Assembly (NCBI RefSeq): GCF_033568475.1
Contig: NC_133123.1
Span: 102,177,228 to 102,241,227 of the forward strand
Direction: 5' to 3'
From: Henckelia pumila
Taxonomy: Eukaryota; Streptophyta; Magnoliopsida; Lamiales; Gesneriaceae
Length of the DNA stretch: 64,000 bases
The notes beneath the pieces are model-generated. The model ran no database searches, was not told the DNA's origin, and was given only the letters and a program-made list of their open reading frames with translations. Both the position numbers and the translations under genes were made by a program. Positions within the stretch are counted from its first letter, which is position 1. Every line of letters starts with the position of its first letter. This document shows, in pieces, positions 1 through 11,705 of the stretch.

Positions 1-1042
1 CATTACTTGTATGACCCTCAATGGTTCAGGGATACAGCTAGCCGTGGGCTCACAACTCCTTGTGACTCGGAACAACAATTTCCGACTTGCCCATCAAATC
101 ATGGTAAGAGCGCCTAGCAACATCGCCCCATGATTCCCTAGGTATCACTGATAGTTCCTGCAAGAACCAATAGATTTTGGTTAGCGTACAGTACGGTCCC
201 TTCATCCATATATCCCGATCGAATCAACAACCATTGGTAAATCGAGAGTCGTTCGAGATTCGATAACTATGCAATACATCTTGAAGATCAAATAGTGACA
301 TCGCATGTGCTACTAAGAAACCATTTCTTAAAACACATCATGTACTCTGGCCGGAGATTCGTCACACTAATATCTCCTCAGATTTCATAGGATATCCACA
401 CTCGCAAGTATGTGGTGAATCCTTGACAACAAAGCATCGACTCCTATATGTGTCGTAACTGTACCCAATCCCGACACCTGATGACTCCAATAGAGTCGGT
501 AAACGAGTCAAAGTACAGTACTAGCATATAGAGTCTCAATGATGTTTCAATTAGTAAGGACTAATGGTGTACAACCAAAACCGCGGACTTTATCCACTCG
601 ATAAGTGATAACCACTTGGAAAGTCCGGATAGGGTAGTTCGATCATTCATCGTATGAATATCCATTTGCATGCTTTGAACATCTCTATGTTCCATACCAA
701 TGAAACGTGGTACTCGGCATCGCAAATTCTAGTCTCAATCTCGAGCTATCCTTATCCTTATTAACGGACGACTCAATCGACTAGGAACTGTTTAGAATAT
801 ACAGTGACTATAAGATGTGTTTCATGATAGTCATCCCCATGCACTACCACATCTTACATACACTATAGTATATTCAAGGTCTTTATCAAAACAACAATAG
901 TATATCACAATATAACAATATGAAGAAAGATAAAGTCATTGCCATTATAAAAGTGTAAATTATATTAAACAAAAGATTGTTTATACATAGAGTCATCAAA
1001 GCCCTTAGCCACAAGTTGGCTCACCGAGCACCCACTCTTTCA
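1..1042 (-). repeat. Angela-type copia LTR, partial (right end)
   Basis: The sequence matches the inner and right part of the LTRs of elements A and B almost base for base, including the shared terminal stretch that ends in ctctttca. It stops at 1042, and the next base resumes the gypsy reading frame of element C at a codon boundary. This is therefore the right-hand LTR of a minus-strand Angela element, or of a solo LTR, inserted into C. Its left part and its target duplication lie outside the window; the expected right copy of the duplication would be gattt at 1043-1047. The short ORF that begins at 977 in the LTR and runs into C is a chance fusion. Confidence 0.9.
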
Positions 1043-2620
1043 GATTTACCGGTGGTTAGAGAATTTGCGGATGTGTTCCCGGAAGATGTTCCTGGATTGC
1101 CACCTATTCGAGAAATCGAATTCAGCATTGACTTAGTGCCAGGTACTCAACCTATTTCAAAAGCTCCTTATCGTATGACACTTGTTGAATTGAGAGAGTT
1201 GAAGGAACAGCTTGAGGATTTGATTGCCAAGGGATACATCAGACCTAGTGTATCACCTTGGGGTGCTCCGGTGCTTTTTGTTCGGAAGAAGGATGGTTCT
1301 ATGCGGCTCTGTATTGACTACCGCCAAATGAATCAGGCTACAGTTAAGAACAGGTATCCGTTACCCCGAATAGATGACTTGTTTGATCAGCTGCAGGGTT
1401 CTTCTGTCTACTCTAAGATTGATCTGAGGTCAGGTTATCACCAGTTGAGAGTGCGAGAGGAAGACGTTCCTAAGACCGCATTCAGGACGAGGTATGGTCA
1501 TTTCGAGTTTATAGTCATGCCGTTCGGTTTGACTAACGCCCCAGCGGTTTTTATGGGTTTGATGAACCGTATCTTTCAGCGTTATTTAGATGAGTTCGTC
1601 ATTATTTTCATCGATGATATTCTTATCTACTCGAAGAACCGTACTGACCATGCAGAGCACTTGAGGACCGTACTGCAGATTTTGCGAGTTGAGCAGTTGT
1701 TTGCCAAGCTGTCTAAGTGTGAATTCTGGTTAGATCGAGTTGTCTTTCTCGGTCATATTATTTCTGAAGATGGGATTTCTGTCGATCCCAGCAAGATTGA
1801 AGCGGTTATGAATTGGCCTAGACCTACTTCAGTGCCGGAGATCCGAAGCTTCATGGGTTTAGCTGGTTATTACCGTCGTTTCATCGAGGGTTTCTCGTCT
1901 ATTGCCAAGACAATTACCCAGCTGACTCAGAAGAATGCGCCTTTTGTTTGGACTCCAGATTGTGAGGCTAGCTTCGTTGATCTGAAGAGGAGACTGACCA
2001 GTGCTCCAATTCTTTCTATTCCAAAGGGTACTGGAGGTTTCACAGTCTATTGTGATGCTTCTAACCGAGGCTTGGGTTGTGTTCTTATGCAGCATAAGAA
2101 TGTGGTGGCGTATGCATCGAGGCAGCTGAAACCGCACGAGACTCGTTATCCGGTTCATGATCTTGAACTAGCTGCGATCGTATTTGCTTTGAAGATCTGG
2201 CGTCACTATCTTCATGGTGAGTCCTTCGAGATTTTTTCTGATCATAAGAGTCTTAAGTACTTGTTTTCTCAGGCAGAGCTGAATATGAGATAGAGAAGAT
2301 GGTTAGACCTGTTGAAGGATTTCGACTGTGAAATCAAGTATTATCCGGGAAAGTCGAATGCAGTTGCAGATGCGTTGAGCCGAAAGCTTTGTTCTTTATC
2401 TCTTTCTACTATTGGTGTTTCTCAGTTGATCGATGATTGTTGCACTTCTGGTTTAGAGTTTGAAACAGATAGGGAGACTATCAGAGTGTTTGCTATTCAA
2501 GCCGAACCGGAGTTGTTTGTTGCAATCAGAGAAGCACAAAAGTCTGAGCCGAGCATTCAGGTTTCAGTAGAGAAAGTCAGATATTGGCATCAGTCTGAAT
2601 TCTAGGTTAGAGATGAAGTC
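1043..2620 (+). pseudogene. Element C pol: reverse transcriptase and RNase H
   Basis: The frame opens with DLPVV, a segment just after the protease in the homologous element D. The RT core follows ([37 protein letters not shown]) with the catalytic FIDD at about 1607-1618 and FLGHIIS. The tether and RNase H ([19 protein letters not shown]) come next. A TAG at 2291-2293 falls in the MRQRRW segment and a second TAG at 2603-2605 falls where D reads EFQVRDD. Both replace a glutamine CAG codon. Apart from those stops the frame is open over some 520 codons, so decay is light. The product would be the polymerase of the element; it cannot be made as one chain here. Confidence 0.93.
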
Positions 2621-3937
2621 TTGTTTGTGAATAACCGTCTTGTTGTGCCTGATGTTCCGGAGTTGAGACAGCTTATTCTCCGAGAGGCTCATTGCAGTCG
2701 GTTCAGTATTCATCCTGGAGGTCGTAAGATGTACAACGATCTGAAGAACCAGTTCTGGTGGAAGAGAATGAAGAGCGACGTAGCGAGGTTTGTATCTCGG
2801 TGTTTGAACTGTCAGCAGGTGAAAGCAGAACGGAAGCGACCAGGAGGTCTATTGCACAGCTTATCTGTTCTTGAATGGAAATGGGATCACATTTCTATGG
2901 ATTTCGTCACGAAGCTACCACGATCCGTTCGAGGATGCGATGCCATTTGGGTAGTGATCGACCGATTGACGAAGTCTGCATGTTTTATTCCGTACAGGAT
3001 GACGTATCGTCATGATCAGATGGCTGAGTTGTATGTTAGCAATGTCGTGAGATTGCATGGTGTGCCGAAGTCGATCGTTTCAGACAGAGATCCTAGATTC
3101 ACTTCTCACTTTTGGCACAGTCTTCAGGGGGCACTTGGTACTCGATTGCATCTGAGTACAGCTTATCATCCTCAGACCGATGGATAGTCAGAGCGGACTA
3201 TCCAGACGTTAGAGGATATGCTGCGAGCGGTAGTGCTAGACTTTGGCACTAGTTGGCAGGATTCTTTGCCTCTTGTCGAGTTTTGTTACAACAACAGCTT
3301 CCAAGCGAGTATCGGTATGGAGCCTTTCGAGGCTTTGTACGGCAAGAAGTGCCGATCTCCGCTGTTTTGGGATGATTTATCCGAGTCACCAGATTTGGGG
3401 TCGGAAATGCTTAGAGATATGGCAGAGCAGGTTAAGATCATTCAGACCAGAATGAAGACAGCTCAAGATAGACAGGCAAAGTATGCGAATGTCAGACGTA
3501 GACCTCTGAGTTTTGAGCAGGGAGACCGTGTTTTCCTTAAGATTTCACCGTTCAGAGGCACCGTCAGATTCGGTAAGAGAGGAAAGTTATCTCCGCGATT
3601 CATCGGTCCGTACGAGATTCTCGAGAAGATAGGCGATCTTGCCTACAGACTTGCACTTCCTCCGTCTTTATCTGGTATTCACGACGTTTTTCACGTCTCT
3701 ATGCTGCGAAAGTATCATCCAGATCCTTCTCATGTTCTTCAGCCTGACGAAGCCGAGTTAGATGAGACGCTGAGCTACTTTGAGCGACCGATTCAGATCC
3801 TTGATCGGAAGGAGAAACAACTCAGAACCAAGTCGATCCCATTAGTGAAAGTGCAGTGGAGCCGTCACGGAGTCGAGGAAGCGACTTGGGAGACAGAATC
3901 TGACATGAGACAGCGTTTTCCAGAGTTATTCAGTTGA
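2621..3937 (+). pseudogene. Element C pol: integrase with chromodomain
   Basis: The HHCC zinc-binding region is visible (EAHCS, IHPGG, CLNC). The core shows SMDFV, SDRDPRF and SERTIQ, giving the D, D and E positions of the DDE motif. The stop TAG at 3185-3187 sits between HPQTDG and SERTIQ, where D reads CAG. The C-terminal part holds the GPYEIL segment and, in the last ~50 residues, a chromodomain (VKVQW, EEATWE). Chromodomains of this lineage are known to steer integration to heterochromatin. The frame ends at TGA near 3937. The chain is almost collinear with the integrase of D at 18436-19701. Confidence 0.93.
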
Positions 3938-4021
3938 CGTGAGTTCTTCTTACTATCTTTAGTTCTTTATTCTAGCTTATGAGTTGTGGTTCTCGTTGAT
4001 TTCGAGGACGAAATCTCTTCG

Positions 4022-4035
4022 TAGTGGGGGAGAAT
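4022..4035 (+). promoter_or_regulatory. Polypurine tract of element C
   Basis: The purine run tagtgggggagaatt abuts the LTR start tgtaaagccc at 4036. It is the expected primer site for plus-strand DNA synthesis. The equivalent tract in D is at 18339-18351 on the other strand. Confidence 0.85.
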
Positions 4036-6017
4036 TGTAAAGCCCCATTTTTATCTTAATTGAATTTATTTGAGTTAATCAGAGATTACAGAGTTCCCGA
4101 GCCGGTTTGATTTTGATCAGGGTCCTTTTTGCAAATTTTGGAAATTTCAGGGACTAAAACACAAATATTGATTTTTATATATTATCTACGCATAGATTGT
4201 AATTGGAGAAGCATCCATCTTCCTCTCCAAGACCGTGAACCTCCATTGAAACGCCTCTTTTGGATTTCAAGCTTCCAGATTTCCTCCCGAGCTCGATCCG
4301 GCCGTTAGAAATTAATTCTGAAGGCAGATTAGTGATCACAGCAGTGAGAGCTCCATTATACCGTAAGTATTTCTCCGATCAGATATGTTTTGATTTTCGG
4401 AGGTTGTTAGAATCGATTTAGATTCTAGTATGTTGTTCTTGACGGAGTTCTGACCGTTTATTATCTGTCGGTTTTGAAATAGAGCGACGTTCGGAATTGT
4501 TATGATTTTTGGAAGCTATTTTCGAAAATGTGAGTTTTGAGATGTGTTGGGTTTGCCTTGTTGTTGTTGTATTAGCATTGAGTTGAGTTGATATCGGTAT
4601 TGAATTGTCGTCTGCGTTGCCGGTTTGTTCAGTTATAGCCGTTATGCCGTCGGTTTGAGTTTTGGGGATTTTGAACCGTTTTTGAGTTGTTGGAACTTGG
4701 CTTATAAGTTGATCTTGGTTATTGATCATTCTTTTGTCTCCGTACAGATTCGTTTGGAGGTATCAAGCCCAGAGTTAGCAGCTGTTTGATCGTTTCCGAG
4801 ATTTGAACAAAGAACGGTATAGAGCATTTCCTTGAACCGTTGCCTTGTTGTTGTTAGATTGTATAGTTGTTGATACAGTCTCTTTTGTAGCGTATCCAGA
4901 GTTGGAAGCTACTGCATTGAAAGGTAAAAAGCAGTCATCGTAGCGGGATAGCATACTCGGGACTATGGTTCTCGAGTTTTTCTTTTGAAATCACATACTT
5001 GCATTTACACTTGTTCTAGCATGAGGAACTTGTGTCTTGTTTGATTGTATTGGCTTTTGTTAAATGACTTATGTGTTATATTTATGTTATACATTCATCT
5101 TGAGCCAATCTTGTTTTCAGCGGGCAGAACCGCCCTTTTTGTTTAGACGTTTGGGAACTATGATTGAGTGGCCTAGGTTGTAGTATTTCGCCTAGTGCTA
5201 GCATACTCATTATGGTTGCTCAAAGTCTAGAGGAGTGGGATACGTGGCACCACCTCGATTGGGAGGGTCGGTGAGTTGTTACGTGATATTATCCTCGGGA
5301 TCCCAAAAGCACAGCAGCAATCCCTCGTTTATCAGATTGATATCCCGGTTTAAAAGACATGCATTCATTACGTTGTTATTAATCTAATTGTTGTATTGAA
5401 AGCATGTTGATTGTTGTATAAATTGTTATGTTGCTTTTACTGGGAATGTCGTTCTCACAGTTTATCCGGCTGTTGCTTTGTTTTGTATGTGTACTTGGCA
5501 ACAGGTGGGGCAGGATCAAGTCAGAAGAGGCATGGTTAGCTCCGAGAGAAAGTTGTAGCAGTGAGACTCGGTTTAGAAATCGTGTCAGCATGTCTACTTA
5601 GTGTTGTTAGAACATGTTTAGATATCGAACTTCGTTATTATGTTGTATTGACATGCAAGCTTTGCCGTGTTGTTATCATGGCATGTTCTATTTTGGAGTA
5701 GTTGTTAAACTCTAGAACTTCATGTATTAATCGGAGGAACTGCATTTATAATGTATGTGTTGATTTGGATTGCATTGGAATAGTTTTAGATGGAGTTGCA
5801 AAGCATGTTTTTCTGCAATTTTTAGCAGTCCGAGCGCACCCCACCCCGAGACCAGTAGCGCCTCTGTCCAGGGCACGCTCGAGCGGCGGTTTTTGGCCGC
5901 CCGAGCGCGGCCCTCTTTTAAATTTTTTTTTTCCTTTGCTTTGCTTTTAGTTCTTAGATCTTGGATGCTTAATTATTGTTTACTCCTTAATTAAATGTTT
6001 AGAACCGAGGTCTCACA
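4036..6017 (+). repeat. 3' LTR of element C (1982 bp)
   Basis: It begins tgtaaagcccc next to the polypurine tract and ends gaggtctcaca. Both ends match those of the D LTRs (tgtaacgcccc and gaggcctcaca, read on the D sense strand). A TATA-like tttttatatatt lies at about 4172-4183. A cluster of GC-rich inverted repeats lies at about 5826-5925, about 100-190 nt from the LTR end. Small ORFs inside the LTR show no domain and are not called as genes. Confidence 0.88.
5826..5925. repeat. Palindromic cgctcgagcg cluster in C LTR
   Basis: A near-perfect inverted repeat has arms cgctcgagcggc and gccgcccgagcg around a short T-rich loop. A related tccgagcgc lies just upstream. The position, near the LTR 3' end, matches the three-hairpin cluster in the D LTR at 23374-23560. 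Confidence 0.75.
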
Positions 6018-8022
6018 TAACCACTTGATCAGTTAAACATAATAAACCATCCGATTGATAATGGAATCCAAATGTATTTAATCATTTGGCTAGACGTGCC
6101 AAATGCTGAGTCTTAACATCAGATATCTGAGCATCTCTAATCCGAGAATACAATGCTGGCTCAGATAAAATAGTATACAAACGAATCCCATTTCTTCCTT
6201 TCTTGTGCTTGAGTGTGAAACTCAAAAAACAACAATCCTGAATCATATGAGATAATTCACTAGTCTGAAGTACAGAAAGTATTACCTGCCGACTCAAGAC
6301 ATCAATAGTAAGATTCGCAGAACCTGGATGATATTTAATTTCGCTGTCATGATCTTTCAATAAGTCCATCCAGCGTCTCTGTCGCATATTCAGCTCCGCC
6401 TGAGTGAATAACTACTTCAAACTCTTGTGATCTATGTATATTTAAAACTTCTCGCCATATAAATAATGTCACCAAATCTTGAGCGCAAATACAATGGCGG
6501 CTAACTCGAGACCATGCACTGGATAATTCGTCTCATGCATCTTCAGCTGCTTAGAGCATAGGCAATAACATGTCCATGCTGTGTCAAAACACAACTTAGC
6601 CCCTGACTAGAGACATCAGTGTAAACAATATAACCTCCTGATCTAGAAGGTAGAGCTAGCATAGGTGCAGTAGTAAGACGTCTACGTAGCTTGTGAAATG
6701 ATTCCTCACAATCCGAGGACCATGTGAAAGGCAACATATTTCCGTGTCAGCTGTGTCAAAGGTCTGAACAACTGTCAAAATTCTTGATGAACCGACAGTA
6801 ATAACCATCTAGACCCAAGAAAATACGGATCTCAGCAACTGTCGTCAGACGAGACCAGTTCAGTGTTGCCTCAATTTTGCTTGGATCCACAGATATTCCT
6901 TCAGTAGATATCACATGACCGAGAAACACTACCCGATCAAGCCAAAACTCGCACTTGCTAAATTTCGCATACAACTTCTTCTCATGTAACGTCTGTAAAA
7001 CAATTCTCAGATGCTGTGCATGCTCATTCCTGTCGTGAAAATAGACAAGAATATCATCAATGAAGACAATGACAAATCTATCCAGATATTCTCGAAAAAC
7101 TTGATTCATCAAATTCATAAAGACTGTCGGTGCATTTGTCAAACCGAATGGCATCACCAAAAATTCATAATGCCCGTATCTGGTTCTGAAAGTAGTCATA
7201 CCAATATCTGAGTCTCGTACCCTCATCTGGTGGTATCTCGATATCAGATCAATATTCGAATAGACAGAAGTACCCTGTAATTTATCGAACAGATCATCAA
7301 GTCGTGACAAAGGATACTTATTCTTGATGGTGACATGATTCAACTGCCTGTAATCAATACATATTCGCATCGATCCATCTTTTTTCTTAACAAATAACAC
7401 AGGTTCTCCCCACGGAGAAACACTCGGGCGTATATATCCCTTATCAAGCAAATCTTGCAACTGCTGTTTCAATTCCCTTATCTCTAACGGTGCCAGACGA
7501 TACGGTGCTCGGGATATATGTGCTATTCCTGGTACTAAATCAATACCAAATTCAACCTCTCAAACCGGAGGAAAACAAGGAATCTCGTCAGGGAATACAT
7601 CAGTAAACTCGCTGACCACATGTAACTGATCAATACCCACACTACTCGAGGAAATATCAACTGCATAAATGAGGTAGCCCTCCCCACATGACTCTAAGAT
7701 ATGACATGCCTTTGGAGGTTACACAAGTGGCATCGGAGGTCGTGCTCCCTCACCATAGAAGTACCAGCTATCATCCTCATCAGGATGAAAATGTACCAGA
7801 CGCTGATAACAATCCACAGTAGCATGATATAAAGTCAGAAAATCTATTCCCAAAATACAATCAAAATATGCCATTGCTAGAATCATCAGATTAGCAGACA
7901 ACACATGCCCCTCAAACTCTAGAAGGCAACCCATCACTAGACTCTTAGTTACTACCTCCTGCTCCAGTGGAGTAGACACAACTAAATCCAGGTCTAATGA
8001 TACATAAGGTAATCTATGTCTC
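6018..8022 (-). pseudogene. Element G pol: protease end, reverse transcriptase, RNase H
   Basis: From 8022 downward: the end of the protease domain (YFDCILGIDFLT), then RT with [16 protein letters not shown], catalytic FIDDIL and FLGHVIS, then RNase H ([10 protein letters not shown]) and MRQRRWMDLL. The last readable segment, NTFGFHYQSDGLLCL, runs right up to 6018 after a frameshift and belongs to the linker before integrase. Frameshifts near 6740 and 6540 and several stops break the chain. The RT YHQ motif is preceded by ISR instead of RSG. Confidence 0.88.
8018..8022. repeat. Target-site duplication of H (left copy), gtctc
   Basis: gtctc directly precedes the left LTR of H. The same five bases follow the right LTR at 13075-13079. 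Joining the flanks restores the protease frame of G. Confidence 0.9.
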
Positions 8023-9297
8023 TGACCGCATAATTTGGTATTTACTAGCAAGTTCACTAGGTCAAGTAATAGTAAAGTGGACAGAGAGTCCAAGTATCGA
8101 TCCCACATGGACTTTAGTCAATTCTCAAGAATTAATTGTTTTACTTAATCTAGAAAAAATAATAAAGAGCAATTTGATTTAAATAAAATAAGAATTTAAA
8201 ATAAAAACTGCTTAAGAAATAAGAATTAAAATAGTTGAAAGGAAAATTTAATTAAAACGAGACAACCAAGACACACGTAGGTACTGAATAAATCATGTAA
8301 CATGTAGCTAATTCAGGACTCAGATTTAATCTTAGATTACGGGATTTCTCCTAAATTGTTCAAAGGTCTATTTCTAGAGTTGCACACTGAAACCGAATTC
8401 TATTTCTAGTCGGTTTTACCATGTGTTGATTATCAAAGTGATAGAAATCAATACCTCCTCTATCGTATTGGAATCGATTAACATGCAAGAAAATAGTTGA
8501 TCAGGCTATTCACAAGACAAATATAAATATAACAATCAATAAAAAAAATCAAGTCTGAAAAATTCCAAATAAACATCCAAGTTTTTTACATGAATTTGTC
8601 CGGCCCAATCACGCCGTCTTGGTTGAAGAAAAACTACTTAATAATTGAAAACAATAATTCAAAAATAAAAAGAAGAAGAAAGGAAAAGAGAAATCTTCTT
8701 TCCCAAGCCTTGTAGCCGCCTCCCTTGTGTTGTCTGCGTTCTGGAACTTCGAAACCACAAAAATATGATATATATTCTATTTATATGGTCCGGAACCCCT
8801 ACCAATTAATTTTCTTCCAACCATATAATTCTCAAACATATCTGACGGCGGAAAATGCGCTCGAGCGAGTGGGGAATTCTCGCTCGAGCGCGCCATGTAA
8901 AGAAGATTTCGGGAATTGCAACTCGCGCTCGAGCGAGTTCAAATCTCGCTCGAGCGCCTAACATTTTCTACAGCGCGCGATGATTTTGAAAAATTCATAT
9001 CTCGAGTTGTAACCATCGGATTGAGCTGAAATTTGGACAACAGCTTCAAAACATCTTTAGTTTCATTCTAAACAATGGAGATTGGATTTGGATCTTTCTA
9101 GAATTAAAAATGATTGTTTTGACCAAGGCTGCTCCGTAATTCGTTCTTCAACAATCTATTTTCCTACAAAATTAACCCGAAGAGTGAAATGCACACACAT
9201 AAACTACAACACATAAACACACACGTAAAACAATATGAATGCACATAAAATAGACATAAAAATAACATGAAATAATGCACAGAAAATGCACTTATCA
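8023..9297 (-). repeat. 3' LTR of H (1275 bp)
   Basis: On the sense strand it starts tgataagtgc and ends gcggtca. It lacks about 95 nt present in the other LTR (roughly 12060-12165), the region between ctatttctag and the segment that reads cacactgaaacc. A TATA-like ataaatag on the sense strand lies near 8776-8787. Two perfect inverted repeats lie upstream of it at 8855-8962. Confidence 0.9.
8855..8962. repeat. Two gcgctcgagcgag hairpins in the H LTR
   Basis: Each unit has the 13-nt arm gcgctcgagcgag and its exact complement ctcgctcgagcgc, with a loop of 7 to 9 nt. The second LTR copy (12637-12735) has the same two units with a few substitutions. They lie upstream of the TATA-like box on the sense strand, so probably in U3. 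Confidence 0.85.
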
Positions 9298-9311
9298 ACA
9301 CCCCCATACTT
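9298..9311 (-). promoter_or_regulatory. Polypurine tract of H
   Basis: The plus-strand text acacccccatact abuts the left LTR; on the sense strand it is a purine-rich tract ending in gggggtgt. A second copy of the same text lies inside the element at 10339-10352. Confidence 0.8.
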
Positions 9312-9674
9312 AAACCTTGCTCGCCCTTGAGCAATAAATGAAAAAAAAAATGCAAACAACGACATAAGTAAGAATGAATCATGAACAACAAAGCCTCCGA
9401 TAAGTTCCAACTTCAACAACTAAAAACCACAAAAACTTCTGATTGACCACAATACACTGTCAATTTAACGTAAACGTGTGTGTGTGCCATGTCATTATAG
9501 TTTCATGCAACTTCAAAAGAATCTGTCCTAAAAATGCGTAGCGACCTATGACAATTTAGTGCAAGTGTCACAATCCAACACTCCTTCATCCCAACAATCT
9601 CAAACAAAAACATGCACTTTCTTGAGATTAATTACGCACTGTCGAATTTTGCATCCGATTTTTCTTAAGCCCCA

Positions 9675-9935
9675 ATAATTACCCGCAAACTTAGCTATAA
9701 CTAAGATAGGATTCGAATTTCAATCCCCTCGTCTATAGCCCGGATGAAGCTACAATCCCATTTAACCCGCGAACTTAGCCATGGAAAATTAATTATGATT
9801 TCAATCATTTTCCAAGCCCGGATGGAATTATCATTTTAAAATTTCAAATTTTTAACCCCATGGAACCCGCATACTTAGTCAAGAACAAGAGATTAGGATT
9901 TCAATCCCCTTCTCGTAACCCGGATGGAGTTAACT
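9675..9935. repeat. Degenerate ~85-100 bp tandem repeats in H
   Basis: Three units begin with acccgc..acttag near 9677, 9764 and 9865. Each contains ggatttcaatc or a variant and ends with cccggatgga. They lie between the gag remnant and the 3' LTR of H. I see no coding sequence in the surrounding 9312-10380. Confidence 0.75.
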
Positions 9936-10338
9936 TATGTTTCAACCAAAATTTTTCAAAAACTTTTATAGGTACGCCCAAGATCATACATGCAATGTCT
10001 AACAATCATTGGAAATCCAAAGACACTATCATGATCAACAAAAACCAATTGCCGTGCAATGGTCAAGCAAACACGAACTTCATAAATTACATCGCTACAC
10101 TACACTAGTCTAACATGCGTGCTTAAAAGGATTCACGATTCAACCAATAATTTCTCATGATCAATCAAAAGCAATATTTTTTAAATTTTTTTTTAACAAC
10201 TCCATCATCATAGGCCAGCAGTCCTCATTCTACTTATTCACACAGCACAAACACAAAACATAATGATATTCATGAATACGAACTATATGCAATAAACTAG
10301 ACCAAATGAATGCAAACAACAACACAAACAAAACTAAT

Positions 10339-10352
10339 CTACCCCCATACTT
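10339..10352 (-). promoter_or_regulatory. Second, internal polypurine-like tract of H
   Basis: tacccccatactta repeats the core of the tract next to the 3' LTR, again close to the string atgcaaacaac. It lies 1.04 kb inside the element. Confidence 0.55.
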
Positions 10353-10666
10353 ATCCAAAGAATTGCCCTCAATACTTCAGAAACAATGAACAGAATGCAA
10401 AACGAACAAATTAAAAGAAAACAAAAATAACACTCCCCTGCTCATAAGAATCCTTTTCATCTTCCTCTTCCTTTTCGGCAGCATCTTTTGGGATGAAAAT
10501 AGCAGACTGGATACATCAGTGAGGCACGACATAATGGAATGTGAAAGAAGCAAAAATAAAATAAAAAGAAACATAAAAAAATTTAAAATAAAAGATCAAG
10601 GAAAAGAACACTGGGTTGCCTTCCAGTCAGTGCTAAATTTATAGTGTACAGCCCGACTATGAAGAA

Positions 10667-11485
10667 TCAACCATCAAAGAGCGGCTGCCGCCCATAGTAA
10701 GAATCATACAACTCTACGTATGGGTCTTGATTTCCTACGCCCTCAAGATTGGCATGATATTGACATGGTAAGATCGTCGGTCTAGCAATACTTTTCATGA
10801 ACTGATTAGTTTGGGAAGGGATTCGGAATTCTGGCTTAAGCTCATGGAGAATGTAATGCTTTGGAGTTGGCGTCAATGGCAAGAATGGATCTTCTAATGG
10901 TGTGCATGTAAAGACCATTGACGAGGTCATACCTGTCTCCTTGTATGTTTCTTCCTTCTACACTGTCACGTTTAACTCCTCTTGAATTAAAAATTCTTCA
11001 AAAATTATTTCTTCATGATTTGGCGCAATTACTTCATTCTCTGGACAGATCTCAGAACGTGGTTCTATAAAAAGCGCAATATGTTCATCCAAAATACTCA
11101 AAGTGTTGATGCGGCTTTCTAAGAACTTATTTATCTCTGTCTGTTGTCGCACAATGTTCTCCTACTGAGCCACATAATATTCAGAACGACCTATACACTC
11201 TTCTTGATTCTCAGGTGGCTGGTTTGAAAATTTTGTAGAGTTGATATCGTGAGGATATTGATGTCTCCAACCCTGCAGTGAAGGAGCACAATGCCAATGG
11301 TAGTCGAAATCTGCCATATCATTTAACAAGTGCATCGCACTATCGTAATCTCTATAAAACAAGTGACTGGCAGTGGCCAAAGCTCCATAATCTACCCAAT
11401 GCCTTGTTGGCACATCCAAACCACCATAGAAAATCTGAGTTAGCGTGTATTTTGAAAAATTATGGTACCGAAATCTGTCTCCCAA
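10667..11485 (-). pseudogene. H: gag-like remnant
   Basis: Three adjacent minus-strand reading frames (11162-11485, 10958-11152 and 10667-10930) read in order with stops between them. The first contains TQIFYGGLDVPTR and MHLLNDMADFDYHWH, which resemble the C-terminal half of Athila/Tat gag, where a FY.GL..TR motif is followed by LL..MA. The other two (acidic residues, then proline-rich) are not recognised. There is no zinc knuckle. The assignment rests on short motif similarity only. Confidence 0.55.
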
Positions 11486-11680
11486 ATAATTGAATCTCTC
11501 CCAAGAAACATAGAATGGCTCCGAATATTGCTGGCCAAAACTGTGAACACCTGTCGATGATCCATCTTCAAGTACCTCACAAGTTAAAAAAAAATAATAT
11601 TAAAATTTAAAATTAAACAAAGGCAAGGAAAAAAAAAGTCTAGTCTCAAGCAAATAATATATCCTAATATTAACTAAACA

Positions 11681-11699
11681 GTCCCCGGCAACGGCGCCA
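11681..11699 (-). promoter_or_regulatory. Primer-binding site of H (tRNA-Asp type)
   Basis: On the sense strand the site reads tggcgccgttgccgggga, a few bases after the LTR end. This is the primer site used by Athila/Tat elements and is complementary to the 3' end of tRNA-Asp. Confidence 0.88.
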
Positions 11700-11705
11700 A
11701 AAACT

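Larger units (their letters stand above)
1043..6017 (+). mobile_element. Element C: Ty3/gypsy Tekay/Del-type chromovirus, 5' part outside window
   Basis: In order: end of protease, reverse transcriptase, RNase H, integrase, C-terminal chromodomain, polypurine tract and a complete 3' LTR. The Tekay assignment rests on the RT and integrase sequence and on a chromodomain at the very end of pol. The element lies in the pol of G: minus-strand G coding sequence resumes exactly at 6018. Its 5' half is cut off by the Angela-type LTR at 1-1042. Pol carries three stop codons, all TAG where the homologous element D or the expected sequence has CAG. Confidence 0.9.

Noticed and set aside
977..1042. N-terminal 22 codons of the ORF entering C pol
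   Set aside because: They are encoded by the Angela-type LTR end and join the gypsy frame by chance.
1859..2158. Antisense ORF over the RT/RNase H of C
   Set aside because: Shadow frame of a well-supported pol on the other strand.
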